From positions 1-52,935 of the forward strand of contig URRW01000017.1 in the NCBI GenBank assembly GCA_900550285.1: a stretch of DNA of 52,935 nucleotides, given 5' to 3'. A program made the translations under genes and the position numbers. The stretch's first letter is position 1; the number at the start of each line of letters is the position of its first letter. This DNA comes from an uncultured Lachnospiraceae bacterium (lineage in GTDB: Bacteria; Bacillota; Clostridia; Lachnospirales; Lachnospiraceae). The notes beneath the pieces are model-generated. The model was not told where the DNA came from. It worked only from the letters and a program-made list of their open reading frames with translations, and searched no databases. This document shows, piece by piece, positions 25,087-32,750 of the stretch.

Positions 25087-26781
25087 TCACTCCTGTTCTG
25101 CCTTCCAGCTTCCGCTTTCCAGAAAATATTCCGCCTGCCGCTTTGCTGCCCGGATGATGCCGTCGCCGTAGCCCATTATCTCCAAGAGCCGGATGGCATT
25201 GCGGGACGAAGCCCGCCCCGGCATCAGCTGATACGGAAACAAAATATCTCCGCCCGAAAACTGTTCTTCAAAATGATAATTATCATACTCCCGTTCCAAA
25301 AGCCCGGTCAGCTCCACGTCGTGGGTCGCCGCAAAGCAGCAGACACCCGGCCGGTGCAGGCTCTTTAATATCTGCGTGGAGGCAGCGATACGCTCTACCG
25401 TATTCGTCCCGCGCAGCACCTCGTCCACAAAGCACAAAACCGGCGCACCTTTTTCATCCGCCGCATCCAGGATACGCTTCAGCGCCCGTATCTCTACGAT
25501 ATAGTAACTCTCTCCGCCTTCCAGGTCGTCCCGCAGCGCCATCGACGTATACACCCTGAAAAATGTCCCCGCATAACAGTCGGCACAACAGGCATGTATC
25601 GTCTGGGCAAGCACCGCATTTATCGCAGCCGCCTTCAAAAAGGTGGATTTGCCCGATGCGTTGGAGCCTGTCAGCAAAATGCCCCTTGATACTTCGATAT
25701 CGTTTTTGACCGCACCGGTCAGTAGTGGATGATACATCTGTTTCATAACGAGCACAGAATCCGTATCCTCTCCCGCCGCAAAAAGCTCAGGCTCACACCT
25801 GCTTTCCATGCCATACCGGTACCCCGCCGCCGCGATGAGCGCATCCAGCCTTCCCGTCACGGAAAGCAGAGCGTCAATATCCTCCCTGCGCTCCCGCACC
25901 GCATGCAGCATCACGTTAAAGCCGATGATATCAAAGTGAAAGACCATATTCACATAATCAAGGAGCACGTCCAGCGGACTGCCGTCCCCCATCCTTCTCA
26001 TCCCGAACGCCGCGCTCCTTTGAAGCTTTGAAAACCTCGGGAGCAGCCCGTTCAGCATTTCTCTCTCCTGTGCCAATATCTCATCCGGCAGCGCAGCCAG
26101 CTCTTTTCCCGCCCGCAGCGCCCGGAATACATATTGAAAGCTGACAAGATACGGTTCGACCCTGCGCTTTTCCTTCAGATAGGTCGTGATATTGACACAC
26201 AGCATAACAGTCAGGAGCATAAGCCCGGCAGACGCATTGAAAAAGATAAGCAGGACTGATGCTGCCAGCGCTATATCGACCCATATAGTCAAAGCATTGC
26301 TGCGTTCTCCCAGGCTGTCCAAAAGCTCCAGATAATCATAAATGGAATATTTTCCGCTTCTTCCCATCTGCACAAAGATTTCCTGCATCCTGAGGCGCTC
26401 ATCCGTTTCCGTCTCAAAAAAGCGCATGAGCGCTTCCCGCCGCTCCAGCTCCTCCATAGAAAAGGAGGGCGTCCGCAGCAGATAGTACAGATATTCCTGT
26501 CCCGCCGAAGAACCACAGGAATTCATCTGCAGAAATATCCTGTCCATATCCAGGTCATTCCATGTGATGTCATCCAGCGAAAAGGCTTCCTGATGCTTTT
26601 GATAATATCGGGGAACTGCATTCAGTTCCCCATCGGCATACTCTGTCCTTCCGCCCTTCCCGAAATTTTCAAGGAGCCTTTTTCTCCGCCATTTCCGTTC
26701 TTTTTTTTCATCCAAAAGACCTTTGGCAAATACGAGCGCCCCCGCCGCTAAAAGGACGGCAAACAAGATAATATATTCCAT
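25087..26781 (-). CDS. Membrane-anchored MutS-like ATPase
   Basis: 564 residues. Begins with a membrane helix (EYIILFAVLLAAGALVFA), has a second hydrophobic pair around residues 170-205, and ends in a MutS-type ATPase domain: Walker A LLTGSNASGKSTFLKA, Walker B region LCFVDEVLRGTNTVER, and ATHDVEL. It lacks the mismatch-reading domain I and the connector domain of MutS. Such transmembrane MutS relatives are widespread in Firmicutes and Bacteroidetes and have no established role in mismatch repair. The ATG at 26781 has GGGG about 8 nt upstream, supplied by a repeated element (26791-26809). No GATC occurs in 25081-26280. Confidence 0.88.
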   Translation of the reverse strand: MEYIILFAVLLAAGALVFAKGLLDEKKERKWRRKRLLENFGKGGRTEYADGELNAVPRYYQKHQEAFSLDDITWNDLDMDRIFLQMNSCGSSAGQEYLYYLLRTPSFSMEELERREALMRFFETETDERLRMQEIFVQMGRSGKYSIYDYLELLDSLGERSNALTIWVDIALAASVLLIFFNASAGLMLLTVMLCVNITTYLKEKRRVEPYLVSFQYVFRALRAGKELAALPDEILAQEREMLNGLLPRFSKLQRSAAFGMRRMGDGSPLDVLLDYVNMVFHFDIIGFNVMLHAVRERREDIDALLSVTGRLDALIAAAGYRYGMESRCEPELFAAGEDTDSVLVMKQMYHPLLTGAVKNDIEVSRGILLTGSNASGKSTFLKAAAINAVLAQTIHACCADCYAGTFFRVYTSMALRDDLEGGESYYIVEIRALKRILDAADEKGAPVLCFVDEVLRGTNTVERIAASTQILKSLHRPGVCCFAATHDVELTGLLEREYDNYHFEEQFSGGDILFPYQLMPGRASSRNAIRLLEIMGYGDGIIRAAKRQAEYFLESGSWKAEQE

Positions 26782-26790
26782 CTTAAATCC

Positions 26791-26809
26791 CCATTCCGCA
26801 GCGCAAGCG
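26791..26809 (-). repeat. Second copy of the SD-bearing repeat core
   Basis: CCATTCCGCAGCGCAAGCG on the plus strand matches 28141-28159 at 17 of 19 positions. On the minus strand it ends in GGAATGGGG, which is the ribosome site of the MutS-like gene. An 8-bp inverted pair GGAGGCAT/ATGCCTCC sits just upstream on that strand and overlaps the end of the amidohydrolase gene. Confidence 0.65.
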
Positions 26810-26842
26810 GCAGGAGGCATGCCATAGGGGCTGTCTTCCGCA

Positions 26843-28132
26843 TTATGCCTCCGCTGAAATCCTTTCGATTATCTCATTCGCTTTCGCATAAATCTTTTCT
26901 GCATCCACGCCGTTTGAAAACTCCCCGTTTTCATACAGCACCTTTCCGTTTATCATCGTCAGCTTTACATTCTGCTTGCTGCCGCTGTAAACGATGTTTT
27001 TGGTGATATTGTTGAGCGGCTGCATATTGGGCTGATGCAGGTCTATCATGATCAGGTCCGCCAGCTTCCCTTCCGCAAGAACATCCGCATCAGAAAGGCG
27101 CATCGCATGCGCGCCGTTTACGGTAGCCATCCTCAGTACCTCATGGGCATCCATCGCAGCCGCGTCCTTCTGCAAAAGCTTCGCAAGACCGGTCACAAGA
27201 AACATCTCACGGAACATATCCAGACAGTTATTGCTGGAAGGACCGTCCGTACCGATAGCCACGTTGATACCCTTTTCCACAAACCGTCCTACCGGTGCGA
27301 TACCGCTGGCCAGCTTCATATTGGAGCCCGGATTCGTCACGATATGCAGTCCCTTTTTTGCAAACAGCTCCATATCCTCTTCCGTAAAATAGCAGGCATG
27401 ATAAGCCCCGCCCCCAAAATCAAACATGCCGAGCGAATCAAAAAACGCAGGAGGCGTCATACCGTGACGCGCCAAGCATTCCTCCGTTTCCAGCTTCGTC
27501 TCTGACATATGGCTGTAAAACGGAACCTTATACTGATGTATCAGACCGGAAAGCTCTTCCAGCAGCTCTCTGCTGCATGTATATTCCGCATGTGCGCCCA
27601 ATTCAAAACTTACCAGCGGATTGAAGTGATTCAGCTCCTGATATAACTTTTCCAGTTCCCTGACCGAAAAGCAAAAATTATTCAGCCCTGCCACAAGCAC
27701 ACAGCGCATCCCCATGTCCACACAGGACTGTGCGATATCGCGGGGAGCAAGATACATATCAAATATTGACGTCACGCCGCTCGTCAGATATTCCAGTATC
27801 GCCAGCTGTGTCAGGTCATAGTTGTCCTGCGGCGTCAGCTTTGCCTCCAACGGGAAAATCTTCGTATTCAGCCAATCCTGCAGCGGCATATCATCCGCAA
27901 AAGAACGCATCGCGGTCATCCCCGAATGGGTATGGGCGTTTTTAAAACCGGGCATCAGTACATTTCCCTGACAATCTATCTGTCTGTCCCACTGTATCTG
28001 CGCCGCTTCTTCTGCCTCTTTTGCAGGACCCACATAGGAAATTCTTTCATCGGATGTCCAAAGTTCGCCCTCCAAAAGACTGCAATCGCCGTTCATCGTC
28101 AATATTCTGGCATTATAAAAACGAATCTTCAT
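26843..28132 (-). CDS. Amidohydrolase, SAH/MTA deaminase-like
   Basis: 429 residues of the amidohydrolase superfamily. Metal ligands lie in FKNAHTHSGM (HxH), then FYSHMSETKLE (His) and AIGTDGPSSNN (Asp); GAHAEYTCS provides another conserved His. The nearest known group is the TRZ/ATZ family including 5-methylthioadenosine/S-adenosylhomocysteine deaminase; guanine or other nucleobase deaminases cannot be excluded. The ATG at 28132 is chosen because GGAGG precedes it by about 6 nt; upstream in-frame sequence is a repeat element, not coding. Next to cdd and PNP it fits a nucleoside salvage group. Confidence 0.88.
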   Translation of the reverse strand: MKIRFYNARILTMNGDCSLLEGELWTSDERISYVGPAKEAEEAAQIQWDRQIDCQGNVLMPGFKNAHTHSGMTAMRSFADDMPLQDWLNTKIFPLEAKLTPQDNYDLTQLAILEYLTSGVTSIFDMYLAPRDIAQSCVDMGMRCVLVAGLNNFCFSVRELEKLYQELNHFNPLVSFELGAHAEYTCSRELLEELSGLIHQYKVPFYSHMSETKLETEECLARHGMTPPAFFDSLGMFDFGGGAYHACYFTEEDMELFAKKGLHIVTNPGSNMKLASGIAPVGRFVEKGINVAIGTDGPSSNNCLDMFREMFLVTGLAKLLQKDAAAMDAHEVLRMATVNGAHAMRLSDADVLAEGKLADLIMIDLHQPNMQPLNNITKNIVYSGSKQNVKLTMINGKVLYENGEFSNGVDAEKIYAKANEIIERISAEA

Positions 28133-28140
28133 ATCAACCT

Positions 28141-28273
28141 CCATTCCGGAGCGTAAGCGACAGCGGCGACGGGAAATCGCGAATGCGCTTTCCCGTCTGC
28201 CATCATGGCTATTTGTGACGCTCCGGCACAAATAGCCGTGTGAAAAATAAGCCATCAGGCTTATTTTTCACAC
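28141..28273 (-). repeat. Structured palindromic element with three hairpins
   Basis: Perfect stems: 28168-28176 with 28189-28197 (9 bp), 28207-28217 with 28227-28237 (11 bp) and 28238-28253 with 28258-28273 (16 bp, 4-nt loop). A further 9-bp pairing, 28146-28154 with 28218-28226, could compete by using the second loop. It fills the cdd-amidohydrolase gap and its end supplies the GGAGG of the amidohydrolase. Related core at 26791-26809. It may be a REP/MITE-like element, with a transcript-processing or attenuation role possible. Confidence 0.8.
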
Positions 28274-28287
28274 TATCTCCATTCCAC

Positions 28288-28752
28288 TTATATCAGATTA
28301 TCCGGACCAAAGCTGTCCGGCAAAAGCTCCTTTAACAGGCGCGCCTCATAGTCCGTCTCCGACTTTGCCGCAAATACCCAAAAATGCTCCGGCTCACAAA
28401 ACTCCCGCATTACCTGTCTGCATACCCCGCAGGGCCACGCGAGCTGCGTCAGTTCTCCTTCCGGGCTTCCTGCTATCACGATTGCGGAAAACCTCTTTTC
28501 TCCTGCTGCCACCGCGGAAAAAAACGCCGTTCGCTCCGCACAGTTTGTCACAGAATACGAAGCATTTTCCACGTTGCAGCCGGTATATATCTTTCCGCCG
28601 TCCGTCAGGAGCGCAGCCCCTACCCAATAATGCGAATACGGGGCATAAGCATTTTTTCTCGCTTCCAGCGCGCTTTTAAACATCCTCTTAAAAACGTCCT
28701 CCGGGATGTCAGTCTTTTTGCGCTCCACCTCTTTTGTCCTGCCGTCAGCCAT
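28288..28752 (-). CDS. cdd: Cytidine deaminase
   Basis: 154 residues. The zinc site is complete: TNCAERTAFF (Cys and catalytic Glu) and WPCGVCRQV (CxxC), preceded by the substrate segment GCNVENAS. It deaminates cytidine and deoxycytidine to uridine forms. ATG follows the PNP stop codon directly (TAAATG), with AGGTG inside the end of the upstream gene, indicating coupling. The N-terminal 20 residues are extra compared with short Cdd proteins, so a later start is possible. Confidence 0.93.
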   Translation of the reverse strand: MADGRTKEVERKKTDIPEDVFKRMFKSALEARKNAYAPYSHYWVGAALLTDGGKIYTGCNVENASYSVTNCAERTAFFSAVAAGEKRFSAIVIAGSPEGELTQLAWPCGVCRQVMREFCEPEHFWVFAAKSETDYEARLLKELLPDSFGPDNLI

Positions 28753-29586
28753 TTACAGCACCTGGCCAAATGCTGCTACAGACTCTGTCACCAGTTTTTT
28801 AAATTTGGGCGCAGCAATATCCGCTGCCTCCTGTACTTCTTCGTGGGTTAACGGATTAGCAGACATCCCTGCCGCCAGATTGCTGATAAAGGAAATGCAG
28901 CATATCTTCATCCCCATGTGATTTGCTGTGATAGCTTCTACGACGGTAGACATTCCCACTGCATCCACATCCAGCTTATGAAGAAGGCGTATCTCCGCAG
29001 GAGACTCAAAGGACGGACCTGTCAGCTGCGCATATATCCCCTCTTTCAGCTCGATATCATTTTCCTTTGCCGTCTTTCTGATGATGTCCTGAAGCTCCGT
29101 ATCATAAACATGTGTCATATCCGGGAAACGCACGCCGAATTCATCCATATTTGCACCTATCAGCGGATTGGGCGCCCACAGTGAAACATGGTCTGTCAGA
29201 AGCATGAAATCTCCTGCTGTAAAAGAAGGATTGATACCGCCTGACGCATTGGTCAGAAAGAGTATCTTTGCACCCATCAGCTTCATCAGTCTGGTAGGAA
29301 GTACTACATCAGAAATCGGATATCCTTCATAATAATGAACGCGCCCCTTCATGCATACAACCGGAATATCCTTTACCCAGCCAAATATGAATTTTCCGGC
29401 ATGTCCCGGAACAGTGGATACCGGAAAGCCCTCGATATCATGATAATCCAGCTCCGCCTCCACGCGGATATCATCCGCATAATTTCCCAGCCCTGACCCC
29501 AGGACTATCGCTACCTCCGGCTTAAAATCAATCTTTGCCCGAAAACTCTCATAGCATTTCATCAGTTTTTCATACGCTTCATTCAT
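28753..29586 (-). CDS. punA: Purine-nucleoside phosphorylase, trimeric type
   Basis: 277 residues. Conserved motifs: VLGSGLGNYAD (phosphate loop), VPGHAGKF, LTNASGGINPSF, GPSFESPAEIRL and VGMSTVVEAI, matching the low-molecular-mass trimeric PNP for inosine and guanosine. It cleaves purine nucleosides with phosphate. GGAGG lies 7 nt before the ATG. It heads the group punA-cdd-amidohydrolase and is 22 bases after the mannose-activation fusion gene. Confidence 0.95.
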   Translation of the reverse strand: MNEAYEKLMKCYESFRAKIDFKPEVAIVLGSGLGNYADDIRVEAELDYHDIEGFPVSTVPGHAGKFIFGWVKDIPVVCMKGRVHYYEGYPISDVVLPTRLMKLMGAKILFLTNASGGINPSFTAGDFMLLTDHVSLWAPNPLIGANMDEFGVRFPDMTHVYDTELQDIIRKTAKENDIELKEGIYAQLTGPSFESPAEIRLLHKLDVDAVGMSTVVEAITANHMGMKICCISFISNLAAGMSANPLTHEEVQEAADIAAPKFKKLVTESVAAFGQVL

Positions 29587-29607
29587 GTTAAAATCCTCCT
29601 GTTATTT

Positions 29608-31950
29608 TTAAACATGTGTCAGTATCAGCTCACAGTCTCCTTCAACCTTCAGTCGCTCCTTTGAGCACGGCAAAAAGAAGCTGTCTCCCGCTTTAAACCG
29701 GCTTTCTTCCCTGCTGCCGGACAGAATACCGCTGCCTTTTACGCACAGCAGCGAGCAAAACGAATCCGGATACGCCGGAAGCTGCGTCTGTCCGCTGATT
29801 TGGAAGCTCATACATTCAAAATACTTGCAGCGACTCAAAATCCGACAGACGCAGGAATCCTTTTCTATTATTTCATCGCAGAATTCCGGCACTTCGTATC
29901 CTGAAAAATCCATTACCTCGAGCGCCTTCTCCACATGAAGCTGACGCTTATTGCCGTAATGGTCGGTCCGGTCATAGTCATACAGACGGTAGGTACAGTT
30001 GGAGCTCTGCTGTATCTCGCAGATGACCACGCCTTTTCCGATAGCATGCACAGTCCCGGCAGGAATGTAATATGCTTCTCCTGTTTTTACCGGAACACGG
30101 TTCAGCAAAGAAAGGATGCTGCCGTCCGAAAGCGCCTGCATCACCTCCGCCCTTGTTACATCCCGCTTGAAGCCGCAGTATATCACCGCTCCCTCTTCGT
30201 GCTCCAGAATATACCACATCTCATTTTTGCCGTACTCATTTTCTCTGGAAAGCGCATAATCGTCGTTGGGATGTACCTGTACCGACAGATTTTCATGCGC
30301 GTCTATGAGCTTTACGAGAATCGGGAAACGCTCCGCCGACTGGCATTTCCATCCGCAGTTCTCCCGCCCGATGCTCGTCAGATAATCCGCAAACAGCCTT
30401 CCCTTATAACGCCCGGAAGCCACGATGCTCTGTCCCGCTTCATGCGCGGAAAGCTCCCAGCTCTCCGCCACACAGTCATAATCGCACTGTTTTCCATACT
30501 TTTCTTTCAGCTTTCTGCCGCCCCACAGATAATCCTTGAACGCCGGCAAAAGCTTCACAAAAGGCTCAGGTCTGTATCCCAACTCCGCTTCATTCAAATC
30601 TCTGCTCTCAACGGAGATAAGGTCACGCTCCATCACCTCTTCTCCCGTGGAGATTTCCATAAATATCAGAGGGACATCCCCTACATTGGATATCTGGTGG
30701 ACGGTATTCTCGGGAATTTCTACGCTGTCGTTGCTCCCGTACTCCCGCTCTGCGCGTCCCAGAAATATCTTCGCCCTGCCGCTGACAATAATCCAGTGCT
30801 CCGTCCGGCGGGCATGCTTGTGTGCGTAAATGGTACGCCCCTGATTGAGCACGACCTTGCGCACCACATACTGACGCGCTGCCGATAAGATTTCATACGT
30901 TCCCCAGGGCTTATATATCACCTGCCCCATATCAAAATAGCTCTGCAGCTCAGGATTTTCCCGGCGCAGCTCCTTTAATTCCTCCGACGCCCCTGTCTTT
31001 CCCACATACACCGCGTCGTCCGTGTTGACTATCGTCACATCCTTTAAATGGTTTGCCACAACGATACTGCGGCTGCCGCGGTTGATTATCAGCGTATTCT
31101 CACAATCATACTGGGCCTGACGAAGGTCCTTTTGAGTCATCAGCTCGCTCTTGCCCAGGTCCTCCAGACTTCCGACATCCTGCCAGTCAAATCTGGCATG
31201 GACGACTCTTCCCAGGTCTGTCTCCCCGAATACCGTCTCTTCGATAGGCTGCGCCGGTATCTGCTCCAGCACCTCTCTCCGGTAAAAAATATGCCGCCCC
31301 TTCTCTACGAGCTTCCCTTCAAACGCCCGCTCGCATGCCCAGATGACCTCCGGCGAACGCCTCCGTACCTCCTGCAGCATATCTCCGTTGCGGAATAAGA
31401 ACATGCCGCTGTTGATCAGATACCTGCCGGAAGCCTGATATGCCTTCGCCTGCTTCTCATCCGGCTTTTCCGCAACGCTCACGACCCTGTCGCCGTCGCA
31501 GCAGATATAGCCAAATCTCGTCTCCGGCTCCAAAACCGGCATTCCAAACGTCACAAGCCCGCCCTGACGCGCCAGCATCCCCGCTTCGTTGATAGCATCC
31601 TTATATGCTTCGCCCTGTATCAGATGGTCCGACGGCACGATAAAGATAAGCTCTGAAAGCGGGAATTCCAGACATGCCAAAAGGATAGCCGCCGTCGTCT
31701 TTCTCGCTTCCTCTTCCAGCACAAGCCGCCAGGTCAGCCCCTGAAAAGCCTTCAGCTGATTCTCTACGATAAACTGGTATTCCCTGTTGGTCACGACTAC
31801 AAACTCGTCACAGAATGCCATATTGCGGGCAATCGTCTCCTGAAAGATCGAATGGCTCCCACTGATGGCGATGAACTGCTTCGGATAATTTTTTCTGGAG
31901 AGCGGCCACAGCCTGTCGCCCCTGCCGCCCGCCAGCACAATACATTTCAT
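29608..31950 (-). CDS. GDP-mannose pyrophosphorylase / cupin / type I phosphomannose isomerase fusion
   Basis: 780 residues in three parts. Residues 1-330 form a ManC-type nucleotidyltransferase (VLAGGRGDRLWPLSR, FIVPSDHLI, GRYLINSGMF, WQDVGSLEDL). Residues about 345-455 form the type II PMI cupin usual at the ManC C-terminus (YKPWGTYEIL, HKHARRTEHW). Residues 465-780 are a type I ManA (DYLWGGRKL, LSVQVHPNDDYA, EMWYIL, YIPAGTVHAIG), whose zinc ligands Gln/His/Glu/His are present. It should supply mannose-6-phosphate and use mannose-1-phosphate plus GTP; phosphomannomutase is missing here. The only clear ribosome site (GGGAGGGAGG) lies about 20 nt upstream, unusually far. Confidence 0.9.
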   Translation of the reverse strand: MKCIVLAGGRGDRLWPLSRKNYPKQFIAISGSHSIFQETIARNMAFCDEFVVVTNREYQFIVENQLKAFQGLTWRLVLEEEARKTTAAILLACLEFPLSELIFIVPSDHLIQGEAYKDAINEAGMLARQGGLVTFGMPVLEPETRFGYICCDGDRVVSVAEKPDEKQAKAYQASGRYLINSGMFLFRNGDMLQEVRRRSPEVIWACERAFEGKLVEKGRHIFYRREVLEQIPAQPIEETVFGETDLGRVVHARFDWQDVGSLEDLGKSELMTQKDLRQAQYDCENTLIINRGSRSIVVANHLKDVTIVNTDDAVYVGKTGASEELKELRRENPELQSYFDMGQVIYKPWGTYEILSAARQYVVRKVVLNQGRTIYAHKHARRTEHWIIVSGRAKIFLGRAEREYGSNDSVEIPENTVHQISNVGDVPLIFMEISTGEEVMERDLISVESRDLNEAELGYRPEPFVKLLPAFKDYLWGGRKLKEKYGKQCDYDCVAESWELSAHEAGQSIVASGRYKGRLFADYLTSIGRENCGWKCQSAERFPILVKLIDAHENLSVQVHPNDDYALSRENEYGKNEMWYILEHEEGAVIYCGFKRDVTRAEVMQALSDGSILSLLNRVPVKTGEAYYIPAGTVHAIGKGVVICEIQQSSNCTYRLYDYDRTDHYGNKRQLHVEKALEVMDFSGYEVPEFCDEIIEKDSCVCRILSRCKYFECMSFQISGQTQLPAYPDSFCSLLCVKGSGILSGSREESRFKAGDSFFLPCSKERLKVEGDCELILTHV

Positions 31951-32012
31951 ACGCGTATTCGAGTACAGAACCTCCCTCCCTTTTCCTGCTCTGCCTCTTC
32001 CTCCTGTCTAAT

Positions 32013-32041
32013 ACTATAATCGAAAACGGTGATTTTCACAA
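32013..32041 (-). promoter_or_regulatory. Sigma-A promoter of the mannose fusion gene
   Basis: On the minus strand TTGTGA (32041-32036), 17-nt spacer, TATAGT (32018-32013). It may carry transcription through punA, cdd and beyond. Confidence 0.7.
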
Positions 32042-32188
32042 GAAAAATATGAAGGACAAAAATGCTGCGCTGTGCAAAAGAGGCTGCGCAGGATAACGAA
32101 TGTTTTTTCAGCCATCCTGGGGTCTCCACATCCGCATCTTTATTTACCAGCTATTTCTTCATGGCATTACCTGAAAATGAGTATAAAA

Positions 32189-32217
32189 ATACCACAGACC
32201 TTTTCGAGCTGTGGTAT
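32189..32217 (-). terminator. Terminator after the two tiny ORFs
   Basis: Nine-bp stem ATACCACAG/CTGTGGTAT followed on the minus strand by TTTTTATA. It lies 17 bases after the stop at 32234, which favours the small ORFs as a transcribed unit. Confidence 0.75.
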
Positions 32218-32233
32218 CTAGTCTTCTCTATGA

Positions 32234-32359
32234 TTAGGGAAATTCAACGACCATATGGATATCAAAGCATATTGCTTCATCGATCCAATCGTCCATTAAC
32301 GGGCAATAAACCAATACTTTCGGGTCGTCGCCTGTGGCAGATTTCTTATCTACCGGCAT
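32234..32359 (-). CDS. 41-residue ORF, possibly a truncated small cysteine protein
   Basis: Starts at an ATG overlapping the end of the previous small ORF by 10 bases, with GGAGG about 11 nt upstream. The protein runs MPVDKKSATGDDPK and ends VYCPLMDDWIDEAICF...VVEFP. Short Firmicute proteins with a CPL...D..I....C.D pattern usually continue with a second cysteine pair; here a stop follows, so this may be a shortened copy. The terminator just downstream supports expression. Function unknown. Confidence 0.45.
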   Translation of the reverse strand: MPVDKKSATGDDPKVLVYCPLMDDWIDEAICFDIHMVVEFP

Positions 32360-32508
32360 CGCTTCCACTTCCTCCAGATTACCGGAATAATTTCTGCCAA
32401 CACATACGCTCCGGCACACATCAAAAAGATGCTTGGAAATACTCCCTTATCTGATGCTATAAACATAACCCATGCCGCAATCAGAAAATAAATGCTAAAC
32501 CTTTTCAT
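32350..32508 (-). CDS. 52-residue membrane ORF, unknown function
   Basis: Encodes MKRFSIYFLIAAWVMFIA, a short polar turn (SDKGVFPS), a second hydrophobic segment (IFLMCAGAYVLAEIIPVIW) and a basic end RKWKRCR: a two-helix hairpin membrane peptide with positive-inside ends. AAGGGG is 13-14 nt upstream, rather far. An extended -10 (TGATATTAT) lies at 32580-32587. The pair with the next ORF resembles small two-gene units such as peptide toxins or accessory membrane peptides, but no family is recognised. Confidence 0.5.
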   Translation of the reverse strand: MKRFSIYFLIAAWVMFIASDKGVFPSIFLMCAGAYVLAEIIPVIWRKWKRCR

Positions 32509-32579
32509 TTTATATCAAATAACCCCTTTCTTTATCGATGAAGAATCTGTGTTCCTTTTTCTCGTCTTTCGATAGTACT

Positions 32580-32587
32580 ATAATATC
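32580..32587 (-). promoter_or_regulatory. Possible extended -10 promoter for the small ORF pair
   Basis: TGATATTAT on the minus strand; no convincing -35 box at the right distance. Confidence 0.3.
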
Positions 32588-32660
32588 ACATTTTACATAA
32601 AAAAATGGCCAAATTTTATAATTCACCAAATTTTTTCCAACTTCTCGAATAAATGACTTA

Positions 32661-32750
32661 CACACGCGCCTTATCGGAAATGATATTACAAAAGGCGTTT
32701 ACACCCACAAATCTGTCACAGAGCTGCTTGCAGAGGTCAATAAAATATAG
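32661..32750 (+). pseudogene. C-terminal remnant of a tyrosine recombinase (integrase)
   Basis: One plus-strand frame ends LIGNDITKGVYTHKSVTELL then AEVNKI and a TAG stop at 32748-32750. The VYTHKS portion fits the nucleophile Tyr and following His of phage/ICE-type integrase C-termini, and the helical tail is as expected. Nothing upstream in any frame continues the catalytic domain, so it is a fragment. It is immediately followed by four 11-bp repeats. Judged by eye from about 30 residues. Confidence 0.4.

Noticed and set aside
29935..30888. Open frame of 317 codons on the plus strand inside the mannose fusion gene
   Set aside because: Antisense to conserved ManA and cupin motifs, no ribosome site.
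17878..31950. Isoleucine ATA preference as a simple codon-usage shift
   Set aside because: ATC is retained after TAT and other codons not ending in G, so the pattern is better explained by GATC avoidance than by a general ATA preference.
32062..32454. Plus-strand open frame of 130 codons in the AT-rich scar
   Set aside because: It runs across the terminator hairpin of the minus-strand micro-ORFs and has no domain pattern or good ribosome site.
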